Under the pieces are notes generated by a model. The model searched no databases, was not told the origin of the DNA, and saw only the letters and a list, made by a program, of their open reading frames with translations. The translations under genes were made by a program, and so were the position numbers. Positions 26,702 to 36,019 of a DNA stretch of 64,000 nt are shown here, one piece after another (the stretch's first letter is position 1; each line of letters starts with the position of its first letter). This stretch comes from Roseiarcus sp963780825 (GTDB lineage Bacteria; Pseudomonadota; Alphaproteobacteria; Rhizobiales; Beijerinckiaceae): assembly GCA_963780825.1 (NCBI GenBank), contig CAWADL010000005.1, positions 437,318 through 501,317 on the forward strand. The letters run 5' to 3'.

Positions 26702-27763
26702 ATGAAGATCACCGCCGTCCACCCATACCCGGTCTGGGTCGGCACTCGCAATCAGTTGCTGGTAAAGGTCGAAACTGACGAGGGCCTGTTCGGCTGGGGC
26801 GAGAGCGGGCTCTCGGGGCGGGAGCGCGCCGTCGTCGGCGCGATCGAGCACTATCGCGAGTTCCTGATTGGGCGGGACCCGATGCTCGCGGGCGCGATCT
26901 GGCAGGAGATGTATCGCAGCCAGTATTTCGAAGGTGGGCGCGTGCTGCAGGCGGCGATCTCGGCTATTGATATCGCGCTCTATGACATCAAGGGCAAGGC
27001 GCTCGGCGTTCCCGTGCACCAGTTGCTCGGCGGCAAGCAGCGAGACCACATTCCGACTTTCGCCACCACCTCCGCCAAGCCTGGACCCGAGATGATCGAG
27101 CAGGCAAAGGCGCTGGTCGCCGCGGGCTGGCGTGCGCTGCGGGTCTCGCCTTCAGCTCAAGACGACACTCGGATCTACGAACCGCGCGAGCATATCGCCA
27201 AGACCGCTGAATGGTGTGTAAAGGCGCGCGAAGCGCTCGGCTCGGAGATCGCGATCGGTGTTGACATGCATCATCGTCTGTCGGTCGCGGAGGCCGCGAG
27301 CTTCTGCCAACGTATGCCGACGGGCACGTTGGATTTTCTCGAGGAGCCGATTCGCGATGAGACGCCGTCGGCTTACCGCGCGCTGCGGGGCATGGTCGAC
27401 GTGCCGTTCGCTATTGGCGAGGAATTTTCCAGCAAATGGCAGTTCCTTCCCTATATCGAAGGAGATCTCCACCAGTTCAACCGCGTCGACGTCTGCAATG
27501 TCGGAGGCTTGACCGAAGCGATGAAAATCGCGGGCTGGAGCGAGGCGCACTATGTCGACATGATGCCGCATAATCCGCTCGGTCCGGTTTGCACGGCGGC
27601 CACGGTTCACTTCTCGGCGGCTGTAGCCAATTTCTCGTGGCTCGAAACTCGCGCTTCGCCCGCCGAGCGTCACCTCGGATTTGACGATGCCGATTTCTTC
27701 CCGGTCCAGCCGCGCCTGGATGGCGCTCATTATTTGGTCTTGGATCTCCCGGATTGGGCGTAG
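26702..27763 (+). CDS. mandelate racemase/muconate lactonizing (enolase superfamily) dehydratase, galactonate-dehydratase-like
   Basis: A 353-residue enolase-superfamily enzyme. Metal ligands are the Asp in VDMHHRLSV, the Glu in DFLEEPIRDE and the Glu in AIGEEFSSK. The Asp-x-His of DMHH and the late His in MMPHNPLGPVCTAA match the acid/base pair of D-galactonate-type dehydratases, which convert aldonic acids to 2-keto-3-deoxy acids. ATG 26702 follows GCGGAGGAACCTAC. One of three superfamily members within 10.5 kb. The exact sugar acid is not determinable. Confidence 0.87.
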   Translation: MKITAVHPYPVWVGTRNQLLVKVETDEGLFGWGESGLSGRERAVVGAIEHYREFLIGRDPMLAGAIWQEMYRSQYFEGGRVLQAAISAIDIALYDIKGKALGVPVHQLLGGKQRDHIPTFATTSAKPGPEMIEQAKALVAAGWRALRVSPSAQDDTRIYEPREHIAKTAEWCVKAREALGSEIAIGVDMHHRLSVAEAASFCQRMPTGTLDFLEEPIRDETPSAYRALRGMVDVPFAIGEEFSSKWQFLPYIEGDLHQFNRVDVCNVGGLTEAMKIAGWSEAHYVDMMPHNPLGPVCTAATVHFSAAVANFSWLETRASPAERHLGFDDADFFPVQPRLDGAHYLVLDLPDWA

Positions 27764-27875
27764 AGGTGAACGAGGAGCGGGTCAAAAAGGAGAGCTTCCG
27801 GTTTTGGGAGGCGCCGCACCTTCGGCGTCGCGACGGCTCCGTAACGAACTGGTAAACCGGGCGGATTGCGGGCCG

Positions 27876-27904
27876 TTGACACATTTTCGACCTCGCACTA
27901 GCCT
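27876..27904 (+). promoter_or_regulatory. putative sigma-70-type promoter
   Basis: A consensus TTGACA (27876-27881), a 17-nt spacer and TAGCCT (27899-27904) lie 210 bp upstream of the binding-protein start. The -35 is perfect; the -10 is weak. Transcription from here would include the hairpin at 27929-27959 in the leader. Confidence 0.4.
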
Positions 27905-27928
27905 TCGCTGAGAGCGATAAGAACATAT

Positions 27929-27959
27929 CGAGGTCTGCGAAGGGGAATTGCAGACCTCG
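27929..27959 (+). other. perfect 10-bp stem-loop in leader
   Basis: CGAGGTCTGC (27929-27938) pairs exactly with GCAGACCTCG (27950-27959) around an 11-nt loop GAAGGGGAATT. There is no following U-tract, so an intrinsic terminator is unlikely. It could be an operator, an RNA-stabilising hairpin or a protein-binding leader element. Confidence 0.5.
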
Positions 27960-28115
27960 CGGGAGGATGAAAAGTAGCTCGCTTTGCTTGGCATTGTATT
28001 GTTTGCTGCCGCCGCCCGTTCGGCGGCTGACTGAGACGAGTTCGTTGCGTTGATAACAAAGATAAATGTCGCTGGTTCTTAAGACCAAGCGCGTCAAAGG
28101 GAGGAGTGGAGGAAA

Positions 28116-29905
28116 ATGAGAAACACCATGCTCGCCGCCGCCGTAGTGGCGGGACTGGCGGCTCTCGGCGTGAGTGGGACCGGCGTCCCGTCCGCGAAGG
28201 CCGCGGCGCCAACGGAAATCGCCCCGTCGAGCCCGCTGCCCGAACTGCCGCGCAATCAGCAACTGATTCTTGGTTGGAGCATCAGTTCGCCTATCGGGGT
28301 CACCAACCCTTGGGCCGTGCCCGGCTACACGCATCAGGAAGGCAATGTGCTGATGTGGGAGCCGCTGATGTATTACGGCATTTTCGCCGACAAATACATC
28401 CCGTGGCTCGCCACCAGTATGGAGTACACGAACAAGAACTTCACGGAGCTCGAAATCAAGCTCAATCCCAAGGCGGAATGGAGCGACGGGCAGCCGGTGA
28501 CCGCCAAGGATGTTGTGTTCACCTTCGAAGGGCAGATGAAGAACGACAAGCTGCCCTACCACGCTTCGTTCGAGCAATTCGTCGACTCGGTGAAGGCGGT
28601 CGACGATAAGACCGTGGACGTGAAGTTTAAGATCCCTGCGCCGCGTTTCGCGTTCGAGGTGCTGACCTTGAAGTTCGACACCGGCATACCCATCGTGCCT
28701 GAACACGCACTCGCAAAACAACAAGACTTGAACGCTTACGCGGGCGGAACTGAGATCCCTCACTCCGGCCCTTATGACCTCGTCGCCTGGAACGCCAACC
28801 AGAAGATTTACAACCTCCGCCCGGGCTGGTGGGCGGTCAAGGCTGGCCTTATCGCGGAGCCTGCGGTCAAACGAGTCGTATATGTCAATCTAGGCGGCCA
28901 GATCGGCCAGAATATGGATACTGTGGCGCAACGGATCGTCAACAATGAGATGGATTCGGCGCTCGACATGCGCTCCAGCGTAATCGGCAATATCCTTGCG
29001 CAGAATCCAAAGATCACGACACACGCAGGCGACAAGCCGCCCTATGGTTATCTCGATTGGTGGCCGAATTCGCTGTGGATGAACACACAGCTCGCGCCGT
29101 ACAGCGACGCGCGCGTCCGCCGCGCCATCAGCCGGGCGATCAATCGCGACCAGATCGACGAAGTCGTCTACGAGGGCGCGAAGATCGCTTCGATCTATCC
29201 GTTCCCGCTCTATCCCGGCCTAAAGGCGTTCGTAGACTCGCCCGAGGTCAAGGCGCTTGAGGCGAAGCTGCAGCCGCGCAAGTTCGACCTCAGCGAGAGC
29301 GCCAAACTGATGACCGACGCGGGGTTTACGAAAAACGGCGACGGTTTTTGGGCGAAGGATGGAAAGACCGTGGATTGCACCATCCACGCCTTCGAAGGCA
29401 TCCATAGCGATATCGTGCCTGTGCTAGTCGAAATGCTCCATAAAGCGGGCTTTGATGCGGCGATCGACTTCTCCGCCGACGCCTACCAGAAGATGCAGGA
29501 CGGCGCGCCCGGCCTTTACATGTTTGGTCACGGCGCGAGCTTGAAAGACCCCTATGCGGCCTTGGAATTGTATCATGGCCGCTTCAGTGCGGGCATCGGC
29601 ACGACCGCCGGCAACAACCGGTTTTCGCGCTACAAGAACCCGGCCTATGACGCGCTGCTCGACCAGATGGCGCCGCTCGCGGCGACGACCCTAAGTTCCA
29701 CGAACTCGCGGTCAAGGCGCTGGAAATCTACTGGACCGAACAGATCGACGTGCCGGTCATCCAGTGGCTGCATCGCATCGCCTACAATCAAACCTATTGG
29801 ACGAATTGGCCGACGGCGACGAACCTCGCAGCAGGCACGAACGGCGCCTTCTGGGCGCAGACGGGCCTGCTCGTCGTCACGAACCTGAAGCCCTCAGGCA
29901 AATGA
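28116..29905 (+). CDS. peptide-type ABC transporter substrate-binding protein (DppA/OppA family), frameshifted near C-terminus
   Basis: About 596 residues when repaired. A signal peptide (LAAAVVAGLAALGVSG to PSAKA) precedes a family-5 solute-binding protein with NVLMWEPLMYYG, KPSAEW-like LNPKAEWSDGQPVTAKDVVF and DARVRRAISRAINRDQI. The frame breaks near 29683 after LDQMAPLAA; the next frame continues KFHELAVKALEIYWTEQIDV and VIQWLHRIAYNQTYWTNWP to TGA at 29905. In a sugar-acid gene neighbourhood such importers often carry oligosaccharides or sugar acids in place of peptides; that is inference. Confidence 0.9.
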
Positions 29906-29946
29906 GCTGAAGCGCGGCGGCGCGCCCGTGCGCCGCCGCGCTGTGG

Positions 29947-30964
29947 ATGACCTGGAGACCCCGTTTGTCCTTCAAGCTTGTCATAAGGAGACTGATTTTC
30001 CTTGTCCTTGTGGTTTGGTCGGCGTCAACCATCACGTTCTTTGTTCCCCGCTTCTCGGACCGCAATGCGCTGCGAGAGCGCTTCGCCGAACTATCGCGCA
30101 CGGGCGGCTTCGCGCCTGCGGATCTGGAAAAGATCATCGCATCGTATTCCCAGCAATTCGGGCTCAACAAGCCGCTCTGGCAACAATATCTGGACTTTCT
30201 CTCCGGCGTGCTGCGGCTCGATTTCGGTTACTCGCTGAACCGATATCCTTCGACTGTCATACAGCTCATCGAGCAGGCGCTGCCCTGGACGATGGCGCTG
30301 CTGCTCGTGACCACGGTGCTGAGCTTCATTCTCGGCAACCTGATGGGCGCGCTGGCGGCGTGGCGGGGATCGCCGCCGTGGGTGCGCGCCGTAGCAACGC
30401 CGTTCGTCCTGCTGACAAGGCGTGCCGCCGGTGCTGCTTGGCGTGTTGCTGCTTTTCTTTGTTGGCTTCAAACTCAAATGGCTCCCGCTCGGCGGCGCTT
30501 ATTCGATCGGCATAATCCCAAGCTGGTCATGGAGCTTCGTCGGGGATTCGCTGCTGCATCAGATTCTCCCAGCCGCCGCGTTGATCCTCGGCTCCGCGGG
30601 CGGTTGGGTGCTGTCGATGCGCGGCATGGGCGTCACGATCCAGGGCGAGGATTATGTCACCTTCGCCGAACACAAGGGCCTAGGCGGCTTCCGGATCTTT
30701 CGGGACTACTACCTGCGAAACGCGCTCCTGCCCCAAGTGACGGGCTTCGCGCTCGCGCTGGGGACGGTGGTCACGTCGGCCGTCGTCGTCGAGGGCATAT
30801 TCGCGCTGCCCGGAATCGGCTCGCTACTGCAGCGCGCGATCCAGGCCAACGATTTTCCCGTCATCTATGGCATCGTGCTTTTCATAACGATCGCGGTCGC
30901 CGGCCTGATGGTGCTGATGGAGTTCATCTATCCTTTGCTCGATCCGCGCATCCGGACCGAGTAG
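29947..30964 (+). CDS. peptide-type ABC transporter permease DppB-like (frameshifted)
   Basis: First permease, ~338 residues when repaired. The N-terminal part carries a first helix RRLIFLVLVVWSASTITFFV and QFGLNKPLWQQYLDFLSGVL of this family. At about 30418, after FVLLT, the frame shifts by one; the rest starts VPPVLLGVLLLFFVGFKL and includes the coupling loop EHKGLGGFRIFRDYYLRNALLPQ and GSLLQRAIQANDFP. Ends at TAG 30964, 10 bp before the second permease. Confidence 0.88.
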
Positions 30965-30974
30965 GCGCCTCGCC

Positions 30975-31871
30975 ATGACCGCTGTCCTCGCCGCGCCCGA
31001 ACGTCTTCAGCCGCCGCCTATCGTGCTGGCTTTGCGCTACCTGAGGCGCAACAAATCATTGGCGATCGGCGTCGCCATCATATTGGCGCTTGTGCTGTTC
31101 ACCATCGTTGGCGCTGTTGACGGTCGATCCGAGCAACGCCTATCCGCTTTCCGCCGCCACCAAGAAAGCCCCGAGCCTTCGTTACCCTTCGGCACGGATT
31201 TCTTCGGCCGCAACCTGCTGGCCGCGATGGTGGTCGGCATGTGGCAGACCGCGGTTATCGGCCTGTTGGCCGGCGGCCTCGGAACCTTGATCGGCGTCGT
31301 GCTTGGCTTCATCTCCGCGTATTTCGGCGGCTGGATCGATTATGTGATCAAGGGCGTCTGTCAGATCCTGACGCCCATTCCCGTGCTGTTGATCCAGGTC
31401 GTGCTCGCGGGCTCGTTGGATAAGCGTTACGTGACGATCTACACGATGGCGCTGATTGTCGTGCTGCTCGCTTGGATGGGTCCGACGCTCGTCATCCGTT
31501 CGCAGGTGCTGACGATGAAGGAGCGGCAGTTCGTCTCGGTCGCCAAGCTTTCCGGTGTCGGCAATCTCGGAATCATCTTTGGCGAGATCCTTCCGAACCT
31601 GCTACCTTTCATTGCCGCCGCCTTTGTCAATCAGGTCTTTGCGGCGGTTTTCGCGTCGTTTTATCTCGCGGTGTTGGGGCTTGGCCCTTTGCGCGAGCCA
31701 CTGCTCGGCAACATCATCTGGGCGGCGCAATCGCAAGGCGCGTTCTTCAACGGCTGGTGGTGGTGGCCGATCGAGCCGGCAGTCGCGATGATCCTGATTC
31801 TCAGTTCGCTCGCGCTCGTCAATATGGGCCTCGATGAGCTCGCCAATCCGCGCGTGCGCAGGACGGAATGA
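30975..31871 (+). CDS. peptide-type ABC transporter permease DppC-like (internal compensated frameshift)
   Basis: Second permease, 298 residues. Family landmarks are PFGTDFFGRNLLAAMVVG, TPIPVLLIQVVLAG and the coupling loop FVSVAKLSGVGNLGIIFGEILPN. Between residues ~47 and ~70 the annotated frame reads unrelated sequence (GRSEQRLSAFRRHQ), whereas a second frame gives LLTVDPSNAYPLSAATKKAP, the expected linker. Two opposite indels near 31112 and 31190 therefore cancel each other. The open frame survives but this segment is probably wrong. Confidence 0.88.
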   Translation: MTAVLAAPERLQPPPIVLALRYLRRNKSLAIGVAIILALVLFTIVGAVDGRSEQRLSAFRRHQESPEPSLPFGTDFFGRNLLAAMVVGMWQTAVIGLLAGGLGTLIGVVLGFISAYFGGWIDYVIKGVCQILTPIPVLLIQVVLAGSLDKRYVTIYTMALIVVLLAWMGPTLVIRSQVLTMKERQFVSVAKLSGVGNLGIIFGEILPNLLPFIAAAFVNQVFAAVFASFYLAVLGLGPLREPLLGNIIWAAQSQGAFFNGWWWWPIEPAVAMILILSSLALVNMGLDELANPRVRRTE

Positions 31872-32888
31872 TGGCCGACGCTTCATTGCTGACAGCGCCG
31901 GCCTCGGAGGCCGCCATTTCGTCGCGCCCCATTCTGAGGGTGCGCAATCTCGAAGTCACCTACTATACGGACTCCGGCCGAGCCAAGGCGCTCGACGACG
32001 TGAGCTTCGACTCTCGGCGCGGGCGAGAAGCTCGGCATGGTCGGCGAATCGGGATCAGGCAAGAGCACGCTCGCGCTCGCCATGATGCGCATGATCAAGC
32101 CGCCAGGACGCATCGAAAGCGGCCACGTGTTTGTTGACGACCTCGATTTAATGTCGCTCGACGGCGAGGGCATGCGCAAAGCGCGCCTTTCGAGGATCGC
32201 CTATATCCCACAAGGCGCGATGAACTCGCTGAACCCGATCATGCGCATCGGCGCGCAGATGGCCGATGCTGTGAAAGCGCATCTATCCTCAGAATCCAGG
32301 TCCGCGATCCACGAGCGGTGCCTGAGCGCGCTTGCGTCGGTCGACCTCGCCGCAGGCGTACATCGCATGTATCCGCACGAACTGTCCGGCGGCATGAAAC
32401 AGCGCGTCTGCATAGCAATCGGCATCCTGCTGAACCCGCACGTGATCATTGCCGACGAGCCGACCAGCGCCCTCGACGTCGTCACTCAGCGCCAAGTGAT
32501 GGAGACGATCGACAACGTTCAACGCAAGCTGAAGGCCGCCGTCATCCTGATCGGACACGACATGGGCCTGATGGCGCAGTTCGTCGACAAGGTCGCGGTG
32601 ATGTACGCAGGGCGACTCGTCGAGTTGAGCCCAGTCCGCGAGACATTCCGCCAACCCCTGCATCCCTACACGCGGGCTTTGATATCGAGCCTACCCAGCC
32701 TGGAGAACAAAGGCGTGTTTCAGGGCATTCCCGGTCTCGCGCCTTCTCTGCTGCGATTGCCGAGCGGCTGCGCTTTTCATCCGCGCTGCACGCGCGTCAT
32801 GGACGTCTGCCGCACGACACGGCCGGCGGTGGTTGAGCACGCAGATGGGCGCGCCGTCGCCTGTCATCTGTTCCCGAGCGCGGTTTAG
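31868..32888 (+). CDS. peptide-type ABC transporter ATP-binding protein DppD-like (frameshifted)
   Basis: First ATPase, ~339 residues when repaired. It begins at ATG 31868 overlapping the permease stop, with ILRVRNLEVTYYTDSGRAKALDDVSF. A one-base break near 32018 precedes Walker A (GESGSGKSTLALAMM), which is in the next frame along with signature LSGGMKQRVCIAIG, Walker B HVIIADEPTSALD and the oligopeptide-type C-terminal Cys motif GCAFHPRCTRVMDVC. Ends 4 bp before the second ATPase start. Confidence 0.9.
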
Positions 32889-32892
32889 ACGC

Positions 32893-33897
32893 ATGGCCGC
32901 GCTGCTCGAAGTTCGGAACGTCTCAAAAGCCTACGCGCGCGGCGTCATCGGGCCGAAATCGACCGTTGCACTCGCCAATTTCTCACTGCGCCTCGAGGAG
33001 GACAAACCAACGATCCTCACCGTGGCGGGCGAAAGCGGCAGCGGCAAGACTACGCTGGCGATGCTGCTGCTGGGCTTCATCGCGCCGACGGTCGGTGAGA
33101 TCATCTATCGCGGCAAGAACATCTGGTCGCTATCCGGCGAGGAAAAGCTCGCTTATCGCCGCGAGGTTCAAGCCGTATTCCAAGACCCGTTCGCGGTCTT
33201 CAACCCGTTCTATACCGTCGATCATCTGCTGACAGTACCAATCAAACGCTTTAAGCTGGCGACGTCCCGTGCGGATGCGCGGGCGAGGATCGACGCTGCG
33301 CTTCAGGCCGTCGGTCTGCGGCCGGAAGAGATTCTCGGCCGTTTCCCGCACCAGTTGTCGGGCGGCCAACGCCAGCGCATCAACGTGGCGCGCGCGCTGT
33401 TGTTGAAACCCAAATTGCTGATCGCGGACGAGCCGGTCTCGATGGTCGATGCGTCCCTGCGCGCAAATATTCTCGAGACTTTGCGCAATTTGCAACGCGA
33501 CCACGGCGTGTCAATCATCTACATCACCCACGATCTGACGACAGCCTATCATATCGCGCAATCGATCGTGGTGCTCTACCGAGGCTCGGTGATGGAGGCG
33601 GGCGGCATCGACGAGGTGATCAAGTCGCCCCAGCATCCCTACACGCAGTTGCTGATCGATTCGATCCCCTGGCCCGACCTCGATCGGCGCTGGGGCGCGC
33701 AACCGATCAAGGCGCGCGAGATTGATGCCGGCGGCGACGGATGCCGATTTCTTGGCCGCTGCCCCTCGGCGATGGATGTATGCAGCACGCGCCCGCCGCT
33801 GCGGCGACTCGGCGACAACCAGATTGCGGCATGCACGCTCTACAGCGACCGACCCGCGCTGGAGCCGGAACGGCTTTCTGAGACCTTGCCAACGTAG
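32893..33897 (+). CDS. peptide-type ABC transporter ATP-binding protein DppF-like
   Basis: Second ATPase, 334 residues, intact. Walker A is GESGSGKTTLAMLLLG, signature LSGGQRQRINVARALLL, Walker B LLIADEPVSMVD, switch YITHDLTTAYHIA, and C-terminal oligopeptide-type motif CRFLGRCPSAMDVC. Start taken at ATG 32893 because homology (ALLEVRNVSKAYARGV) begins there. Completes a five-gene importer operon. Confidence 0.93.
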   Translation: MAALLEVRNVSKAYARGVIGPKSTVALANFSLRLEEDKPTILTVAGESGSGKTTLAMLLLGFIAPTVGEIIYRGKNIWSLSGEEKLAYRREVQAVFQDPFAVFNPFYTVDHLLTVPIKRFKLATSRADARARIDAALQAVGLRPEEILGRFPHQLSGGQRQRINVARALLLKPKLLIADEPVSMVDASLRANILETLRNLQRDHGVSIIYITHDLTTAYHIAQSIVVLYRGSVMEAGGIDEVIKSPQHPYTQLLIDSIPWPDLDRRWGAQPIKAREIDAGGDGCRFLGRCPSAMDVCSTRPPLRRLGDNQIAACTLYSDRPALEPERLSETLPT

Positions 33898-33959
33898 AGC
33901 ATGTCGTCGTCGTCCCACGAGAACGCGCTCCTCAGGAAACGTAAGTTGATGGAGGCTAA

Positions 33960-34784
33960 ATGAAGATCGCTCTCACAGGCGGAAGCGGCCGCGTTGGCCG
34001 GGCTGTGGCGGCGGACGCGATCGCCCACGGGCACACGATCGTCAATATCGACCACGCGCCGCCCGCGGAATTGCACGCGAACATCGAATTTATCGCCGCC
34101 GACATCCAGAACTATGATGCGCTGCTTCAAGCCTTCCGCGGCTGCGACGCGCTGATCCACATGGCGGCCATCCCGGCGCCGATCGGCCATCTCGACCACG
34201 TTGTTCACAACAACAACGTGGTTGGCAGCTACAATGCGCTGCGCGCGGCCGTGGAGGTCGGCATTCGGCGCATTTGTCAGGCGTCCAGTGTAAATGCGAT
34301 CGGACTGTCATTCAGCCGCAAGCCGCGGTTCGACTACTTCCCACTCGACGAGAAACATCCGTGCTACGTCGAAGAGCCCTACAGCCTCTCGAAATGGATT
34401 TGCGAGCAGCAGGCAGACGCCTTTGCGCGCCGCTACGAGGACATCCGCATCGCCAGCTTGCGTTTTCATCTGGTCGTGCCGGAACGCGCGGATGCCGCTA
34501 AACTATATGCGTTCGCGGACGAAGCGCACGCCAGGCACCTCTGGGCTTACACGCGATCTGACGCCGCCGCGCGCGCGTGCCTGCTTAGTCTTGCAGCGCC
34601 GATCGAGGGGCACGAAGTTTTCTATATCGTCGCTCCCGACACCGTGATGGATGTGCCTTCGGTCGACCTCGCGTCCCGCCTTCATGCGGGCGTGCCGATC
34701 ACGGGGGACCTCAGCGGCAATCGCAGCTTCTTTAATTGCTCGAAGGCGGAGCATGTGCTGGGGTGGACGCACCCGCGAGGATGA
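33960..34784 (+). CDS. NAD(P)-dependent epimerase/dehydratase, uronate-dehydrogenase-like
   Basis: A 274-residue extended-SDR protein. Cofactor motif TGGSGRVGRAV at residues 6-16; HMAAIPAP; catalytic YSLSK (YxxxK). Overall layout is similar to uronate dehydrogenases, which oxidise hexuronates at C1 to aldarolactones, but closely related sugar epimerases cannot be excluded. ATG 33960 follows GGAGGC. It lies between the importer and two enolase-superfamily dehydratases, with an SMP-30 lactonase further down, which fits oxidative sugar-acid catabolism. Confidence 0.8.
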   Translation: MKIALTGGSGRVGRAVAADAIAHGHTIVNIDHAPPAELHANIEFIAADIQNYDALLQAFRGCDALIHMAAIPAPIGHLDHVVHNNNVVGSYNALRAAVEVGIRRICQASSVNAIGLSFSRKPRFDYFPLDEKHPCYVEEPYSLSKWICEQQADAFARRYEDIRIASLRFHLVVPERADAAKLYAFADEAHARHLWAYTRSDAAARACLLSLAAPIEGHEVFYIVAPDTVMDVPSVDLASRLHAGVPITGDLSGNRSFFNCSKAEHVLGWTHPRG

Positions 34785-34834
34785 CCCCTGTTGTGCGTCA
34801 GAGCCATGCGGGCGACAAAGGAAGGAGGCGCTAC

Positions 34835-36007
34835 TTGAAAATCACGAAGGTGCGCACCGCGGTCATCGACGGCAATTTTCCGTGGGTGCTCGTGCGGGTC
34901 GAAACCGACGTCAATGTGACCGGTCTCGGCGAGGCTTATTGGGGCGCGGGCGTCGCCGAACTGGTTCATCGCGCTGGAGAGCTTCTGCTAGGCGAGGATC
35001 CAACCAACATCGGCAAGCTGGTGTTCCTGATGGAGCGCTGCCTGTCGGGCGAAGGCGCGCAGGCGGGCGCCACGGTGACGGCGATCAGCGGCATCGAGAT
35101 CGCATTGTGGGACCTGCTCGGCCGCGCGCATGGCTTGCCGATCTCCACGTTCTTTGGCGGCCGTTTCCGCGACAAGGTGCGTATTTACGCCGACTGCCAC
35201 GCCGGCGAGACCCCGGAGCCCGCGAGCTACGCAGACAAAGCCAAGGCGATCGTCGCCGAAGGCTTTACCGCCCTCAAGTTCGATCTCGACACGCCGAACC
35301 CGCACACTTTCGACGTCAGTGAGGATCGACACGCGCGACGGCAATGGGTTGAGCCTTACAGCCGCGTGATTGGCGCCGCCGAGCTGCGCTGGATGGTTGC
35401 GGTCGTCAACGCCGTGCGCGCGGCGGTCGGGCCCGACATTATGGTGGCGATGGACGCGCACTGGAAATTCAACGTCAACGACGCCATCAAACTCGCGCAG
35501 GCGCTCGAACCTTTCGATCTCCTCTGGCTGGAGGATCCCGTCCCTCCTATCAACATCGAAGCGCAGCGCGCGGTCACCCAGGCGACGCGCACGCCGATCT
35601 GCACCGGCGAGAACCTTTATCGTCTCGAAGGCTTTCGCGAGCTGATTGAGAAACAGGCGGCGCGCATAATTGCGCCTGATATTCCCAAGATGGGCGGCTT
35701 GATGGAGTTCAAGAAAGTCGCCGATCACGCCAATTCGTACTACATCCCGATGGCGCCGCACAATGTTGCGAGCCCGATCGGCACGGTGGCGGGCGCGCAT
35801 GTGAGCGCGGCGATTTCAAATTTCCTGGTGATGGAATATCACGCCCACGACGTCGATTGGTGGAGCGATCTGGTCGACGGCGCCCCGCCGATCGTGAATG
35901 GTTTTATCGCCCTCAGCGACAATCCCGGGCACGGGCTCACACTGAACGAAGATGTCGCCAAAGCGCATCTGAAGAAAGGCCATAGCTATTTCGGCGACGA
36001 ACCCTGA
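34835..36007 (+). CDS. enolase superfamily sugar-acid dehydratase
   Basis: A 390-residue mandelate-racemase-group enzyme. Metal ligands: Asp in VAMDAHWKFNV, Glu in LLWLEDPVPP, Glu in ICTGENLYR; the late His is in YIPMAPHNVASPIGTVAG. DAHW supplies the Asp-x-His pair. Start is TTG at 34835, 7 nt after AAGGAGG; reading begins KITKVRTAVIDGNFPWVLV. Probably dehydrates an aldonate or aldarate. It is 12 bp before the mannonate-dehydratase-like gene and in the same operon. Confidence 0.87.
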   Translation: MKITKVRTAVIDGNFPWVLVRVETDVNVTGLGEAYWGAGVAELVHRAGELLLGEDPTNIGKLVFLMERCLSGEGAQAGATVTAISGIEIALWDLLGRAHGLPISTFFGGRFRDKVRIYADCHAGETPEPASYADKAKAIVAEGFTALKFDLDTPNPHTFDVSEDRHARRQWVEPYSRVIGAAELRWMVAVVNAVRAAVGPDIMVAMDAHWKFNVNDAIKLAQALEPFDLLWLEDPVPPINIEAQRAVTQATRTPICTGENLYRLEGFRELIEKQAARIIAPDIPKMGGLMEFKKVADHANSYYIPMAPHNVASPIGTVAGAHVSAAISNFLVMEYHAHDVDWWSDLVDGAPPIVNGFIALSDNPGHGLTLNEDVAKAHLKKGHSYFGDEP

Positions 36008-36019
36008 GGGCGCCAACTC

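Larger units (their letters stand above)
27764..28115. promoter_or_regulatory. 352-bp leader region of the peptide-type ABC operon
   Basis: No gene is seen. It holds a promoter-like pair (27876-27904), a perfect 10-bp hairpin (27929-27959), an imperfect palindrome CTGGTTCTTAAGACCAAG at 28072-28089 that could be an operator, and a ribosome site GGGAGGAGTGGAGG just before the binding-protein ATG. The first ~90 bp show nothing recognisable. Confidence 0.5.

Noticed and set aside
27477..28763. 428-codon open frame on the minus strand
   Set aside because: Antisense to the enolase-superfamily gene, the leader and the binding-protein gene; no motif and no ribosome site.
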